From positions 2,666,001-2,730,000 of the forward strand of contig NZ_OY762974.1 in the NCBI RefSeq assembly GCF_963667135.1: a DNA stretch of 64,000 nt. Reading direction: 5' to 3'. Every line of letters starts with the position of its first letter. Positions within the stretch are counted from its first letter, which is position 1. Both the position numbers and the translations under genes were made by a program. Source of the stretch: an uncultured Macellibacteroides sp. GTDB lineage: Bacteria; Bacteroidota; Bacteroidia; Bacteroidales; Tannerellaceae. Positions 55,741 through 63,598 of the stretch are shown here, one piece after another. The notes under the pieces are model-generated. The model was not told where the DNA came from and ran no database searches. It saw only the letters and a list, made by a program, of their open reading frames with translations.

Positions 55741-56337
55741 ATGAGTGCTAAATATAAGTTGATTGAGAATCCTCCTGCTGCTGCAAAAAATGGCGTTACT
55801 GCCTTGCATGCGCGTATTGTGCCTTCACGTACGGCAACCATCGATGACCTGGCTGCCGAAATTTCCACGATGTCGTCGTTTTCGCTGGGCGATATCAAAG
55901 GGTTGCTGGCTAGTTTTACCCAGATAGTGAGCAGTCGCCTCAAAAATGGAGAGAATGTAAATCTGGAGGGACTGGGGAGTTACTCGGTTTCGCTGGGTTG
56001 CCCCAAAGATATTACCAGCGACAAGCAGATACGGTCCGAGTCGGTTCACTTTAAAAGTGTAAATTTCCGTTGCTCGCAAAAAATGAAAGCGACCTTAAAA
56101 TCAATGAAGCTGGAACGTGTGCCTGCCGAAAAGAAAAAGGAATATACCGGCGAAGAGCGGTTACTACGTATTCTTGCTTACCTTAAGGACCATCGCACGG
56201 CTAACAGCACCGATTGCATGGGTGTGAACCAGTGTTCGCGCTACATCGCCTTGCAGGACCTGCATCAGCTTATTGAAGCGGAGAAGGTAGAGAAACTGGG
56301 TTCCGGAAAGAATGTGCTATACATGCTGCGTGCCTGA
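55741..56337 (+). CDS. HU-family DNA-binding protein with C-terminal winged-helix-like domain
   Basis: 198 residues. Residues about 1-125 match the Bacteroidota-specific HU/IHF-like domain (DDLAAEISTMSSFSLGDIKGLL ... LKNGENVNLEGLGSYSVSL), which would bend or coat DNA as a dimer. Residues about 138-198 (EERLLRILAYLKDHRTANS ... LIEAEKVEKLGSGKNVLYML) look like a winged helix, suggesting added sequence specificity. The ISAs1 element sits 29 bases upstream and has separated the gene from whatever promoter it had, so its expression may now be altered. Confidence 0.85.
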   Translation: MSAKYKLIENPPAAAKNGVTALHARIVPSRTATIDDLAAEISTMSSFSLGDIKGLLASFTQIVSSRLKNGENVNLEGLGSYSVSLGCPKDITSDKQIRSESVHFKSVNFRCSQKMKATLKSMKLERVPAEKKKEYTGEERLLRILAYLKDHRTANSTDCMGVNQCSRYIALQDLHQLIEAEKVEKLGSGKNVLYMLRA

Positions 56338-56346
56338 AATTAAAAG

Positions 56347-56392
56347 GTGACAGATGATAGACCATTTGCATCCGTCACCAGGCATCTGTCAC
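56347..56392. repeat. Inverted repeat GTGACAGATG / CATCTGTCAC after the HU gene
   Basis: Perfect 10-bp arms 56347-56356 and 56383-56392. No T-run follows, so it may be a dispersed repeat rather than a terminator. Confidence 0.55.
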
Positions 56393-56520
56393 TCGTCAAA
56401 CCCTTACCAGCAAAGGGATCTGACGCCTTTTGTGTTAAGTGACAGATTAAAACGACATTAATTCGTTTTGGTTGGATATTGTTAACCTTTAAACAAAATG
56501 GGGTCGCAAATCAACAGTAA

Positions 56521-56721
56521 TCATATGTATATTTTAAAATGTATCGATTGCTCCATAATTGTATCTCCCTGTAAATCTATGATTTTTATCAATTCCCTGA
56601 CTGCTGCAATAAATTGTGGTGAACTTACAATGTAATCGATTTGGATGGCGGGTGCTATTAATTTACTTAAAGTCCCGATATAGATATAATTATGTATTCC
56701 TTCGAGCGAAGATACGGGCAT
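56521..56721 (-). pseudogene. Remnant of a MocR/PdxR-type PLP-dependent aminotransferase gene
   Basis: About 50 residues read YIYIGTLSKLIAPAIQIDYIV and then SSPQFIAAVRELIKIIDLQGDTIMEQS, which is the PLP-lysine region (GTxSKxxAPxxRxGY) of GntR/MocR aminotransferase-type regulators. The regulator's DNA-binding half and the rest of the aminotransferase domain are missing, and the sequence ends in unrelated AT-rich DNA. It is a decayed fragment. Confidence 0.7.
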
Positions 56722-56768
56722 AATTGGACGCTGACCAAAATGATATAATTCGCAAGATTATATTTATG

Positions 56769-56872
56769 TTTATACCCTATAAGGTATAAATATGATACAA
56801 ATCAACAAATTATACCCGAAATGGTATAATTTCAAAAACAATTAGTATATTTGAACCCGATAGGGTATAAAT
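56769..56872 (+). promoter_or_regulatory. Three palindromic HipB-type operators and the hipBST promoter
   Basis: O1 56769-56790 (TTTATACC-N6-GGTATAAA, perfect), O2 56807-56832 (AAATTATACC-N6-GGTATAATTT, perfect) and O3 about 56849-56872 (ACC-N6-GGTATAAAT, one imperfect arm). A -7 box TATATTTG at 56846-56853 lies partly within O3. The pattern resembles the TATCC-N8-GGATA operators of E. coli HipB and fits autorepression by the HTH protein that follows. Confidence 0.75.
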
Positions 56873-56903
56873 ACAATAATAATTTATCTAACTTTCACTT
56901 TAT

Positions 56904-57107
56904 ATGACGTTAAACGAATTTGTAAAATCAAAAAGAAACAATGCCAAACTTACACAACCGGAGTTAGCCGAAAAGGCAGGCGTTGGTCTACGGTTTATAC
57001 GTGATTTGGAACAAGGTAAACCAACCCTACGGCTGGACAAAGTGAATCAGGTATTGCAGTTGTTTGGTCATCAACTGGGGCCGGTAAAAATAGATCCAAA
57101 CGATTAA
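56904..57107 (+). CDS. hipB: HipB-type antitoxin (XRE family helix-turn-helix)
   Basis: 67 residues, almost only an HTH_3 domain (LTQPELAEKAGVGLRFIRDLEQGKPTLRLDKVNQVL, residues about 16-51). It ends shortly after it (LGPVKIDPND), so a long C-terminal toxin-binding tail is absent. It would repress the operon at the upstream palindromes and cooperate in toxin control. It lies 19 bases before the HipS-like gene. Confidence 0.9.
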   Translation: MTLNEFVKSKRNNAKLTQPELAEKAGVGLRFIRDLEQGKPTLRLDKVNQVLQLFGHQLGPVKIDPND

Positions 57108-57126
57108 ACACCTCAATAAAAGGAAT

Positions 57127-57456
57127 ATGAGAATAGCTGAAATAAAATTTAACAACCATACAGCAGGTTTCCTTTCGCAAGATGAAAATGGTTTTCATTT
57201 CATCTACGAAAAAAACTATCTCAGTAGTAAAAAACCTATTCCGGTTAGTCTTACGTTACCTTTACAGGAAAATGCATTTGATAGTCCTGTACTATTCCCT
57301 TTTTTTGATGGGTTAATACCTGAAGGTTGGCTATTAGATATTGCTGAATCAAACTGGAAACTAAACCCCCGAGATAGAATGGGATTATTATTGGCATGTT
57401 GCAAAGATTGCATTGGTGCAGTAAGCGTATTTCCTGTTGAGAATGAAGAATCATAA
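57127..57456 (+). CDS. hipS: HipS-like protein (HipA N-terminal subdomain 1)
   Basis: 109 residues matching the HipA N-terminal domain: VSLTLPL, LFPFFDGLIPEGWLL and CCKDCIGAVSVFP. In one-piece HipA toxins this segment is fused to the kinase; here it is a separate gene, as in the HipBST system of enteropathogenic E. coli, where HipS acts as the antitoxin (established knowledge). Stop to next start is 14 bases. Confidence 0.88.
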   Translation: MRIAEIKFNNHTAGFLSQDENGFHFIYEKNYLSSKKPIPVSLTLPLQENAFDSPVLFPFFDGLIPEGWLLDIAESNWKLNPRDRMGLLLACCKDCIGAVSVFPVENEES

Positions 57457-57470
57457 ATTATAATTTCACC

Positions 57471-58409
57471 ATGCGTTGTTTATATTGTTATCAGCCATTG
57501 TCCGAAAAAGAAGTTGATTTTCATGCAGCATGCAGCAAGAAAATTTTCGGCTCTGCTACAGCTCCGGAATTACCTTACGATGAAAGTCAAATGAAAGATC
57601 TGGCACTCCAAGTCATACAGAGCCAAATCACAGTTACCGGAGTACAACCCAAACTTTCACTAAACCTAACAGAGGGGGAGACTAAAAAGGAGTCCAAACG
57701 CTTTACTATTGTTGGGCTTTGGGGAAACTATATATTAAAACCACCGGCAGAGAAATATCCTCAAATGCCCGAAGTAGAAGATTTGACCATGCATTTGGCT
57801 GAAATAGCAAAAATTAAAATAGTTCCTCATTCTCTTATTCGTCTAAAATCAGGTCAATTAGCCTATATTACAAAACGAATTGATCGGGTTGATAAGCAAA
57901 AATTACACATGGAAGATATGTGCCAACTTACCGAAAGGCAAACTGAACACAAATACCTTGCTTCATACGAACAAGTAGCAAAGGCTATTTTAAAATACTC
58001 AGCTAATTCAGGGTTAGATCTCGTAAATTTTTCAGAGCTGGTACTGTTCTCTTTTCTTACCGGTAATGCCGACATGCACCTCAAGAACTTTTCGTTGATT
58101 TATGATCCGACAAACGGACCTGTGCTGTCGCCGGCATACGATATGTTATCTACTGTGTTGGTGAACCCTAAAGATGATGAAGATTTAGCGCTTACTCTAA
58201 GTGGGAAAAAGAAAAAGATAAATCGTAAAGATTTTGAGTCTGCATTCAGCACTATGAAATTAGATGCCAGGCAACAGACAAATATTTTTACTAAAATGGA
58301 GAAAGTCAGAAACAAATGGATTGATTTTATTCAAATAAGCTTTTTAAGCCCAGATTTCAAAGAAAAGTACATCCAACTCATAAACGAAAGATTTGACAGA
58401 TTGAAATAA
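57471..58409 (+). CDS. hipT: HipT-like serine/threonine kinase toxin (HipA C-terminal domain)
   Basis: 312 residues. The Gly-rich loop ITVTGVQPKLSL (about 53-64) carries Thr/Ser residues where HipA/HipT autophosphorylate, and the catalytic loop TGNADMHLKNF has Asp201 and Asn206, with the metal-binding Asp224 in PAYDML. At the N terminus Cys3, Cys6, His18 and Cys21 form a possible zinc knuckle not seen in E. coli HipT. HipA kinases phosphorylate aminoacyl-tRNA synthetases (GltX for HipA, TrpS for HipT); the target here is unknown. Confidence 0.88.
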   Translation: MRCLYCYQPLSEKEVDFHAACSKKIFGSATAPELPYDESQMKDLALQVIQSQITVTGVQPKLSLNLTEGETKKESKRFTIVGLWGNYILKPPAEKYPQMPEVEDLTMHLAEIAKIKIVPHSLIRLKSGQLAYITKRIDRVDKQKLHMEDMCQLTERQTEHKYLASYEQVAKAILKYSANSGLDLVNFSELVLFSFLTGNADMHLKNFSLIYDPTNGPVLSPAYDMLSTVLVNPKDDEDLALTLSGKKKKINRKDFESAFSTMKLDARQQTNIFTKMEKVRNKWIDFIQISFLSPDFKEKYIQLINERFDRLK

Positions 58410-58500
58410 GAAAATCGGTCAGGCTTTGCTTGGAATCAAATTAAGGGCTGCTTCCCATGGTTATCGAGGTGAACAACGAAAACCAACTTAAGGACTTGAA

Positions 58501-58508
58501 TACCTTTG
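58501..58508 (+). promoter_or_regulatory. -7 promoter box before the GNAT gene
   Basis: TACCTTTG lies 21 bases before ATG 58529 and favours that start over the ATG at 58457. Confidence 0.35.
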
Positions 58509-58528
58509 CATCCCAAACAGTTGTAATT

Positions 58529-59056
58529 ATGAAGTTTGTAATAGAATCCGGCACTCCTGCCGATATTGACGAATTGGAAATGCTGTATGATGATCTGAAT
58601 GACTATCTATCGGCTACTACCAATTATCCCGGATGGATAAAAGGCATTTATCCTATTCGTGAAAATGCGGTTATTGGCATACAAGATAATAACCTTTTCG
58701 TTGTAAGACACGAAGGCAAGATAGCTGGATCTATTATCTTAGACCACTATCCCGATGAAGCCTATAATGGTGTAAAATGGAATATTGATGCCGACTACAG
58801 TTGTATTTTTGTGATACGCACTTTTGTGGTGCATCCCTCATTTCTTAAAATGGGCATTGGTCGTGCATTGATGGACTATTCGTTTGAGCTGGCTCGACAG
58901 ACAGGCATGAAGTCCATTCGTTTGGATGTGTACGAGAAAAACCTTCCGGCAATCTCGCTGTACGAAAAATGCGGCTTTGAATATATTGATACCGTAGATT
59001 TGGGATTCGGTAACTACGGACTAGATTGGTTCAAACTATACGAGAAAATCGTTTGA
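58529..59056 (+). CDS. GNAT family N-acetyltransferase
   Basis: 175 residues from ATG 58529 (MKFVIESGTPADIDELEMLY); a longer frame from 58457 adds 24 residues. The acetyl-CoA-binding core IRTFVVHPSFLKMGIGRALMDYSFELA (motif A, Q/RxxGxG/A type) and motif B (IRLDVYEKNLPAISLYEKCGFEYI) are clear. The acceptor substrate is unknown. It lies between the toxin-antitoxin operon and an IS relic, so it may be part of the accessory segment. Confidence 0.88.
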   Translation: MKFVIESGTPADIDELEMLYDDLNDYLSATTNYPGWIKGIYPIRENAVIGIQDNNLFVVRHEGKIAGSIILDHYPDEAYNGVKWNIDADYSCIFVIRTFVVHPSFLKMGIGRALMDYSFELARQTGMKSIRLDVYEKNLPAISLYEKCGFEYIDTVDLGFGNYGLDWFKLYEKIV

Positions 59057-59130
59057 TTATCGTTTGAGGTGTCTAATCCCTGAAATATAATAATTGAAGA
59101 TTTGGGATAAGGTTAAATATTATCAAATGG

Positions 59131-59505
59131 CTAACGTTTTTTATCGCTTTTTGCTCTTGTGCCTACTAGGATTATTGCTGTATAAATCACTATTGCAATT
59201 ATATCAATCATTAAATCATTTATTTGTCCTCCTGTCATTATTAAAGTAGTGCCTACAATAACAAATAGTCGAGTTATTAAAATCGAGCAAATCAACCATG
59301 CTGAGAATCTTACATTTTTACTGTCCCTATAGAATGCCATGATAATAAATGCAATACCAAAAATAAAATTCTCGGCTGTAATAACATGCCAAATATAGTT
59401 GATGGTCGTTACAGCACTAATATCTAATGCTGTATATTCTGGACCAATCAGTACCAGTAATTCCGGACGAAACAGAACTATTAATTCTGATTTAACCGGT
59501 TCCAT
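59131..59505 (-). CDS. Hypothetical small membrane protein
   Basis: 124 residues with three to four hydrophobic segments (about 28-60, 68-90 and 96-116) and a basic C-terminal tail (GTRAKSDKKR). There is no signal peptide and no recognised domain. It stands alone on the minus strand. Confidence 0.6.
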   Translation of the reverse strand: MEPVKSELIVLFRPELLVLIGPEYTALDISAVTTINYIWHVITAENFIFGIAFIIMAFYRDSKNVRFSAWLICSILITRLFVIVGTTLIMTGGQINDLMIDIIAIVIYTAIILVGTRAKSDKKR

Positions 59506-59585
59506 TTGTTAAAAAAATAGCATTCATATAAAGTGCTGATTAGTAAGAAAGCATTACCATTGCCCAAAAGAGAAAATGAAAAGCA

Positions 59586-60105
59586 ATGGCAAACAAACCA
59601 ATCAGTATGCTAAAAATTAGAAGAGTTTTACAGTTTATCGAGAAAGGAATCTCTCAACGTTGCATCTGCAGGGAATTACAAATGGGCAGAGGGACCTTTG
59701 GCGAGTATCAGGCTCGTATCGGGAACAGTAGATTAAGCATCAAATCGTTATTACAACTATCTGATTGCGAGTTGTCAGAACTGCTCTCTCTGGAGCGGCC
59801 CAGGCAGGCCGGCAACCCCAGGAAAGCGGTGCAGGATCAGCGGTTATCCGGTTATTTAGAGGAATTAAAACGGGTTGGTGTCACCCGGAGACTTCTTTGG
59901 GAAGAATATCGAAAAGAGGATCCGAACGGCTATAGCTATGCTCAATTCTGTGAACATCTGAGCCATCACCAGAAATCACAAAATCTAACCTACCACAATA
60001 CTCATGATCCGGGCTGATCGTTATGAACCCACGTTTAACGAAGCAGCCACCTTGTTCGGCTGATGCCTTATCGCAGTAGCCGGAACCAGTTACCTGTATA
60101 GCCTG
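59586..60105 (+). pseudogene. Decayed IS21-type istA transposase
   Basis: The first 143 codons (59586-60017) match the N terminus of IstA: a helix-turn-helix (ISMLKIRRVLQFIEKGISQRCICRELQMGRGTF) up to YHNTHDPG, which in intact IstA is followed by the catalytic domain. Here a stop follows. In the next frame ADRYEPTFNEAATLFG appears, a segment from the distal part of the catalytic core, then further stops. An internal deletion of several hundred bases plus frameshifts has therefore destroyed the gene. No istB is present. Confidence 0.8.
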
Positions 60106-60174
60106 TTAATTTAACAAACTAATCAGCGTGTTATAAAACACATTAAAATAATCATTTAGTTTCAAATAAATAAC

Positions 60175-60182
60175 TATCTTTG
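60175..60182 (+). promoter_or_regulatory. -7 promoter box for a candidate small RNA or lipoprotein leader
   Basis: TATCTTTG matches the TAnnTTTG consensus, about 67 bases before a terminator-like hairpin. No clear -33 TTG was found. Confidence 0.4.
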
Positions 60183-60188
60183 CATCGT

Positions 60189-60278
60189 TTAGAAAACAAA
60201 TTAAGTATTTGTTATATAATGGTGTTTTTTATAGAATAAAAGTTTGGAGAGTCTGGCCCGCGAGAGTCGGACTTTTTT
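60189..60278 (+). ncRNA. Candidate small RNA or 5' leader (about 90 nt)
   Basis: A -7 box at 60175-60182 and an intrinsic-terminator-like hairpin at 60250-60278 delimit a short transcript that contains no convincing open frame. It may be an independent sRNA or an attenuated leader of the lipoprotein gene that begins at 60370. Confidence 0.35.
60250..60278 (+). terminator. Terminator-like hairpin
   Basis: AGTCTG (60250-60255) pairs with CGGACT (60268-60273) with one G-U and runs directly into six T residues. Confidence 0.55.
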
Positions 60279-60369
60279 GTTTGCCCGCACGTGCTGATCC
60301 TATTTTATGAATGCCCCCATGCAGCAAAAGCTTTCGGATTAGCGTCTTCTAGTATAGAATGAAGGAAGT

Positions 60370-60774
60370 ATGAAACGGACATTTTTATTTTTTATGAGTA
60401 TGGCGGCTGTGTTGCTGCTGTTTGGTGCAACGAGTTGCGAAAAGGAGGACACTGCGCCGCAACAGTCTATTGTTGGTATATGGGTTAATGTAACAGGCAA
60501 TGAAGAGCATGTTCCTGTAAAAACCGACGATTCCATTGAGTTTCTTTCGGATGGGACTATCATGTATCACGACGACATACTTACATTTGCTGCCCGGCCT
60601 TCGAGGTATGAGGTGGAAGGGCGATTTCTTTACATGTATTATGCGAATTCATCCGATAAAGAAGATGCCGCTGATATTTTTTTCTATGAGCTTACTGATA
60701 ATTTTAACCGGTTGGAACTTAATAACGTACTTTCCTCTTCCTCTTATCCGAATGTGTACAAACGGCTGAAGTAA
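60370..60774 (+). CDS. Lipocalin-like lipoprotein
   Basis: 134 residues. A lipoprotein signal ends in FGATSC, with Cys23 as the lipidated residue, followed by acidic residues. The body has SIVGIWVNVTG and later FLSDGTIMYHDD, typical of the small lipocalin-like proteins common in Bacteroidota. It is probably anchored in the envelope; its ligand is unknown. Confidence 0.75.
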   Translation: MKRTFLFFMSMAAVLLLFGATSCEKEDTAPQQSIVGIWVNVTGNEEHVPVKTDDSIEFLSDGTIMYHDDILTFAARPSRYEVEGRFLYMYYANSSDKEDAADIFFYELTDNFNRLELNNVLSSSSYPNVYKRLK

Positions 60775-60985
60775 AAACTTACCCGCTTAATTGATCCCCG
60801 CAAGTCGGTCTGCAACCCTTCTCTTTTTGTCATTTTGTACAAGATTTGTGTGCAAAATGAGGCAATTTTACGCCATCCTATAAAGATTCAGATTTAAAAA
60901 GGTTTTTTACGGATACGTGCAGTCTTATTATAAATAAAATAGCTATTTTTGTGCTTTAAAACAATAAAGTAAATAGATAGGTAAG
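60775..60985. other. Intergenic upstream of purH with a 10-bp inverted repeat and a promoter box
   Basis: CATTTTGTAC (60831-60840) pairs with GTGCAAAATG-type sequence (60850-60859) with one G-U. A -7 box TATTTTTG at 60944-60951 lies 35 bases before the purH ATG. Confidence 0.5.
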
Positions 60986-62509
60986 ATGTCTGCAACGAAA
61001 AAAATCAAACGCGCATTGGTATCCGTATACCACAAGGAGGGATTGGACGAAATTTTAATGAAGCTTCACCGCGAGGGCGTTAGCTTTGTTTCAACCGGAG
61101 GAACGCAAACATTTATTGAATCACTGGGTATACCGTGTGATGCGGTGGAGGACCTTACTGGGTATCCTTCTATCCTGGGCGGTCGTGTTAAGACACTTCA
61201 CCCCAAAGTATTTGGCGGTATTCTTACACGCAGAGACAATGAAAAAGACAACGATCAAATTACTGAATACAAAATACCCGAAATAGACCTGGTTATTGTA
61301 GACCTGTATCCTTTCGAAGATACAGTGGCCTCGGGCGCCGAAGAGCAGGCTATCATCGAAAAAATAGATATTGGCGGAATTTCTTTGATCCGTGCCGCTG
61401 CAAAAAACTTTAACGACGTGGTGATTGTTGCTTCCAAAGGACAATACAAACCGTTGCTGCAGTTGCTGGACGAACAGGGTGCCGTTACTTCGTTGCAAGA
61501 CCGTAAATGGTTTGCAAAAGAAGCTTTCATGGTTTCGTCTGGTTACGACAGTGCCATCTTTAACTATTTTGATGGAGGCGAAGGTTCTGCTTTCCGTTGT
61601 GCGGTAAATGATGCCAAGCATTTGCGCTATGGCGAAAACCCTCACCAGAAAGGTCTTTTCTACGGAAACTTCGAAGAGATGTTTGAACAGTTGCAGGGCA
61701 AGGAAATCTCTTACAATAATTTGCTTGATATTGATGCTGCCGTAACGCTGATAAGCGAATTCGACGAACTTACATTTGCCATCCTAAAGCACAACAACGC
61801 CTGCGGTATCGCTTCGCGTGCTACTGTGCTGGAAGCCTGGAAAGATGCTTTGGCCGGCGATCCTGTTTCTGCTTTCGGTGGTATTCTGATTGCCAATACG
61901 CTGATAAACAAAGAGGTTGCCGAAGAAATCAACAAGATTTTCTTCGAAGTAATTATCGCACCCGATTACGATACAGACGCACTTGAAGTGCTGATGCAAA
62001 AGAAAAACCGGATTATTTTGATCCGTAAAGAGAGCAAGACTTCCGGTATGCAATTCCGTTCTTTGCTGAATGGTGTACTGGTACAGGATAAAGACCTGAG
62101 CATTCAGACAGCCGCCGATCTTGAACCGATAACAGACAAACAGCCTTCTGCTTCTGAAGTGGAAGATTTGTTGTTTGCCAACAAGCTGGTTAAGAACAGC
62201 AAGTCGAATGCGATCACCCTGGTTAAAAACAAACAGTTGTGTGCAAGCGGTATTGGGCAGACTTCCCGCGTTGACTCACTGAGACAGGCTATCGAAAAAG
62301 CCGCAAGCTTTGGTTTTGATCTTAAGGGTGCTGTTATGGCTTCCGATGCTTTCTTCCCGTTCCCCGATTGTGTGGAGATTGCCGATCAGGCTGGTATTAC
62401 CGCGGTGGTACAGCCGGGCGGTTCAATTAACGACAAATTGTCGGTAGCCTACTGCAACGAGCATGGTGTGGCTATGGTTAAAACGGGTGTTCGTCACTTT
62501 AAACATTAA
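60986..62509 (+). CDS. purH: Bifunctional AICAR formyltransferase / IMP cyclohydrolase
   Basis: 507 residues. The N-terminal MGS-like cyclohydrolase domain (LVSVYHKEGL, FVSTGGTQTFIE, GGRVKTLHPKVFGGIL) is followed by the AICAR transformylase domain with RYGENPHQ and the catalytic KHNNACGIA. It performs the last two steps of IMP synthesis with 10-formyl-tetrahydrofolate. mreB begins 21 bases after its stop, so the two may be co-transcribed. Confidence 0.97.
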   Translation: MSATKKIKRALVSVYHKEGLDEILMKLHREGVSFVSTGGTQTFIESLGIPCDAVEDLTGYPSILGGRVKTLHPKVFGGILTRRDNEKDNDQITEYKIPEIDLVIVDLYPFEDTVASGAEEQAIIEKIDIGGISLIRAAAKNFNDVVIVASKGQYKPLLQLLDEQGAVTSLQDRKWFAKEAFMVSSGYDSAIFNYFDGGEGSAFRCAVNDAKHLRYGENPHQKGLFYGNFEEMFEQLQGKEISYNNLLDIDAAVTLISEFDELTFAILKHNNACGIASRATVLEAWKDALAGDPVSAFGGILIANTLINKEVAEEINKIFFEVIIAPDYDTDALEVLMQKKNRIILIRKESKTSGMQFRSLLNGVLVQDKDLSIQTAADLEPITDKQPSASEVEDLLFANKLVKNSKSNAITLVKNKQLCASGIGQTSRVDSLRQAIEKAASFGFDLKGAVMASDAFFPFPDCVEIADQAGITAVVQPGGSINDKLSVAYCNEHGVAMVKTGVRHFKH

Positions 62510-62530
62510 TGTTTTAAATTTACAGAAACA

Positions 62531-63550
62531 ATGGGATTATTTTCTTTCACACAAGAGATAGCAATGGACCTTGGAACGGCCAACACAATCATTATCTATA
62601 ATGGTAAGATTGTTGTGGACGAACCTTCTGTGGTTGCACTTGACCGCCGTACCGACAAGGTACTTGCTGTTGGAGAAAAAGCACGCCAGATGCATGGAAA
62701 GACGCACGAGAATATTCGTACGATCCGTCCGTTGCGCGATGGTGTGATTGCCGACTTCTACGCGGCAGAGCAAATGATACGTGGGATGATTAAAATGATT
62801 AACCCCAAAAGCCGTTGGTTTACTCCTTCGCTTCGTATGGTGGTTTGTATTCCTTCCGGTAGTACGGAAGTGGAATTGCGTGCCGTTCGCGACTCGGCCG
62901 AGCATGCAGGTGGCCGCGATGTATATATGATTTATGAACCTATGGCTGCTGCTATCGGTATTGGTATCGATGTGGAAGCTCCGGAAGGTAATATGATTGT
63001 TGATATAGGTGGTGGTACTACCGAAATCGCTGTTATTTCGCTGGGTGGTATTGTTTCCAATAAATCGATCCGTATTGCCGGCGACGACCTTACGGCTGAT
63101 ATCATGGAATACATGCGTCGCCAGCACAACGTGAAGGTGGGCGAACGTACGGCCGAAATGATTAAGATAAATGTGGGTTCTTCGCTTACTTCGCTCGAGA
63201 ATCCGCCCGAAGATTATATTGTTCATGGTCCGAACCAGATGACGGCTCTTCCTATGGAAGTTCCGGTTTCTTATCAGGAAATTGCTCACTGTCTGGAGAA
63301 ATCGATCTCCAAGATGGAAGCGGCTATTCTGAGTGCGTTGGAACAGACTCCGCCCGAATTGTATGCCGATATTGTGCATAACGGTATTTACCTTGCAGGT
63401 GGTGGCGCTCTTATGCGCGGCCTGGACAAACGCCTTACTGATAAGATTGGTATTCCGTTCCATGTGGCCGAAGATCCGTTGCATGCAGTCGCGAAAGGGA
63501 CCGGGGTGGCGTTGAAGAATATTGATAAGTTTAATTTCCTTATCCGATAA
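62531..63550 (+). CDS. mreB: Rod shape-determining protein MreB
   Basis: 339 residues of actin-like fold. Phosphate-1 MDLGTANTIIIYNGK, the phosphate-2 motif NMIVDIGGGTTEIA and the adenosine motif GIYLAGGGALMRGLD are present. It polymerises under the inner membrane to guide cell-wall synthesis. mreC follows after 48 bases in the same direction, as in the classical mreBCD cluster; purH directly upstream is a frequent neighbour in Bacteroidota. Confidence 0.97.
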   Translation: MGLFSFTQEIAMDLGTANTIIIYNGKIVVDEPSVVALDRRTDKVLAVGEKARQMHGKTHENIRTIRPLRDGVIADFYAAEQMIRGMIKMINPKSRWFTPSLRMVVCIPSGSTEVELRAVRDSAEHAGGRDVYMIYEPMAAAIGIGIDVEAPEGNMIVDIGGGTTEIAVISLGGIVSNKSIRIAGDDLTADIMEYMRRQHNVKVGERTAEMIKINVGSSLTSLENPPEDYIVHGPNQMTALPMEVPVSYQEIAHCLEKSISKMEAAILSALEQTPPELYADIVHNGIYLAGGGALMRGLDKRLTDKIGIPFHVAEDPLHAVAKGTGVALKNIDKFNFLIR

Positions 63551-63555
63551 TAAGT

Positions 63556-63582
63556 AATCCCCCGGGCGAAAGTCCGGGGATT
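63556..63582 (+). terminator. Hairpin between mreB and mreC
   Basis: AATCCCC-GG pairs with CCGGGGATT with a bulged C, and CTTTTAAATTTT follows. It could reduce transcription of mreC relative to mreB rather than end the operon. Confidence 0.5.
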
Positions 63583-63598
63583 CTTTTAAATTTTAACT

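Noticed and set aside
62537..63484. 315-codon antisense open frame opposite mreB
   Set aside because: A shadow of the mreB codon pattern; His/Thr/Asn-rich translation without any domain.
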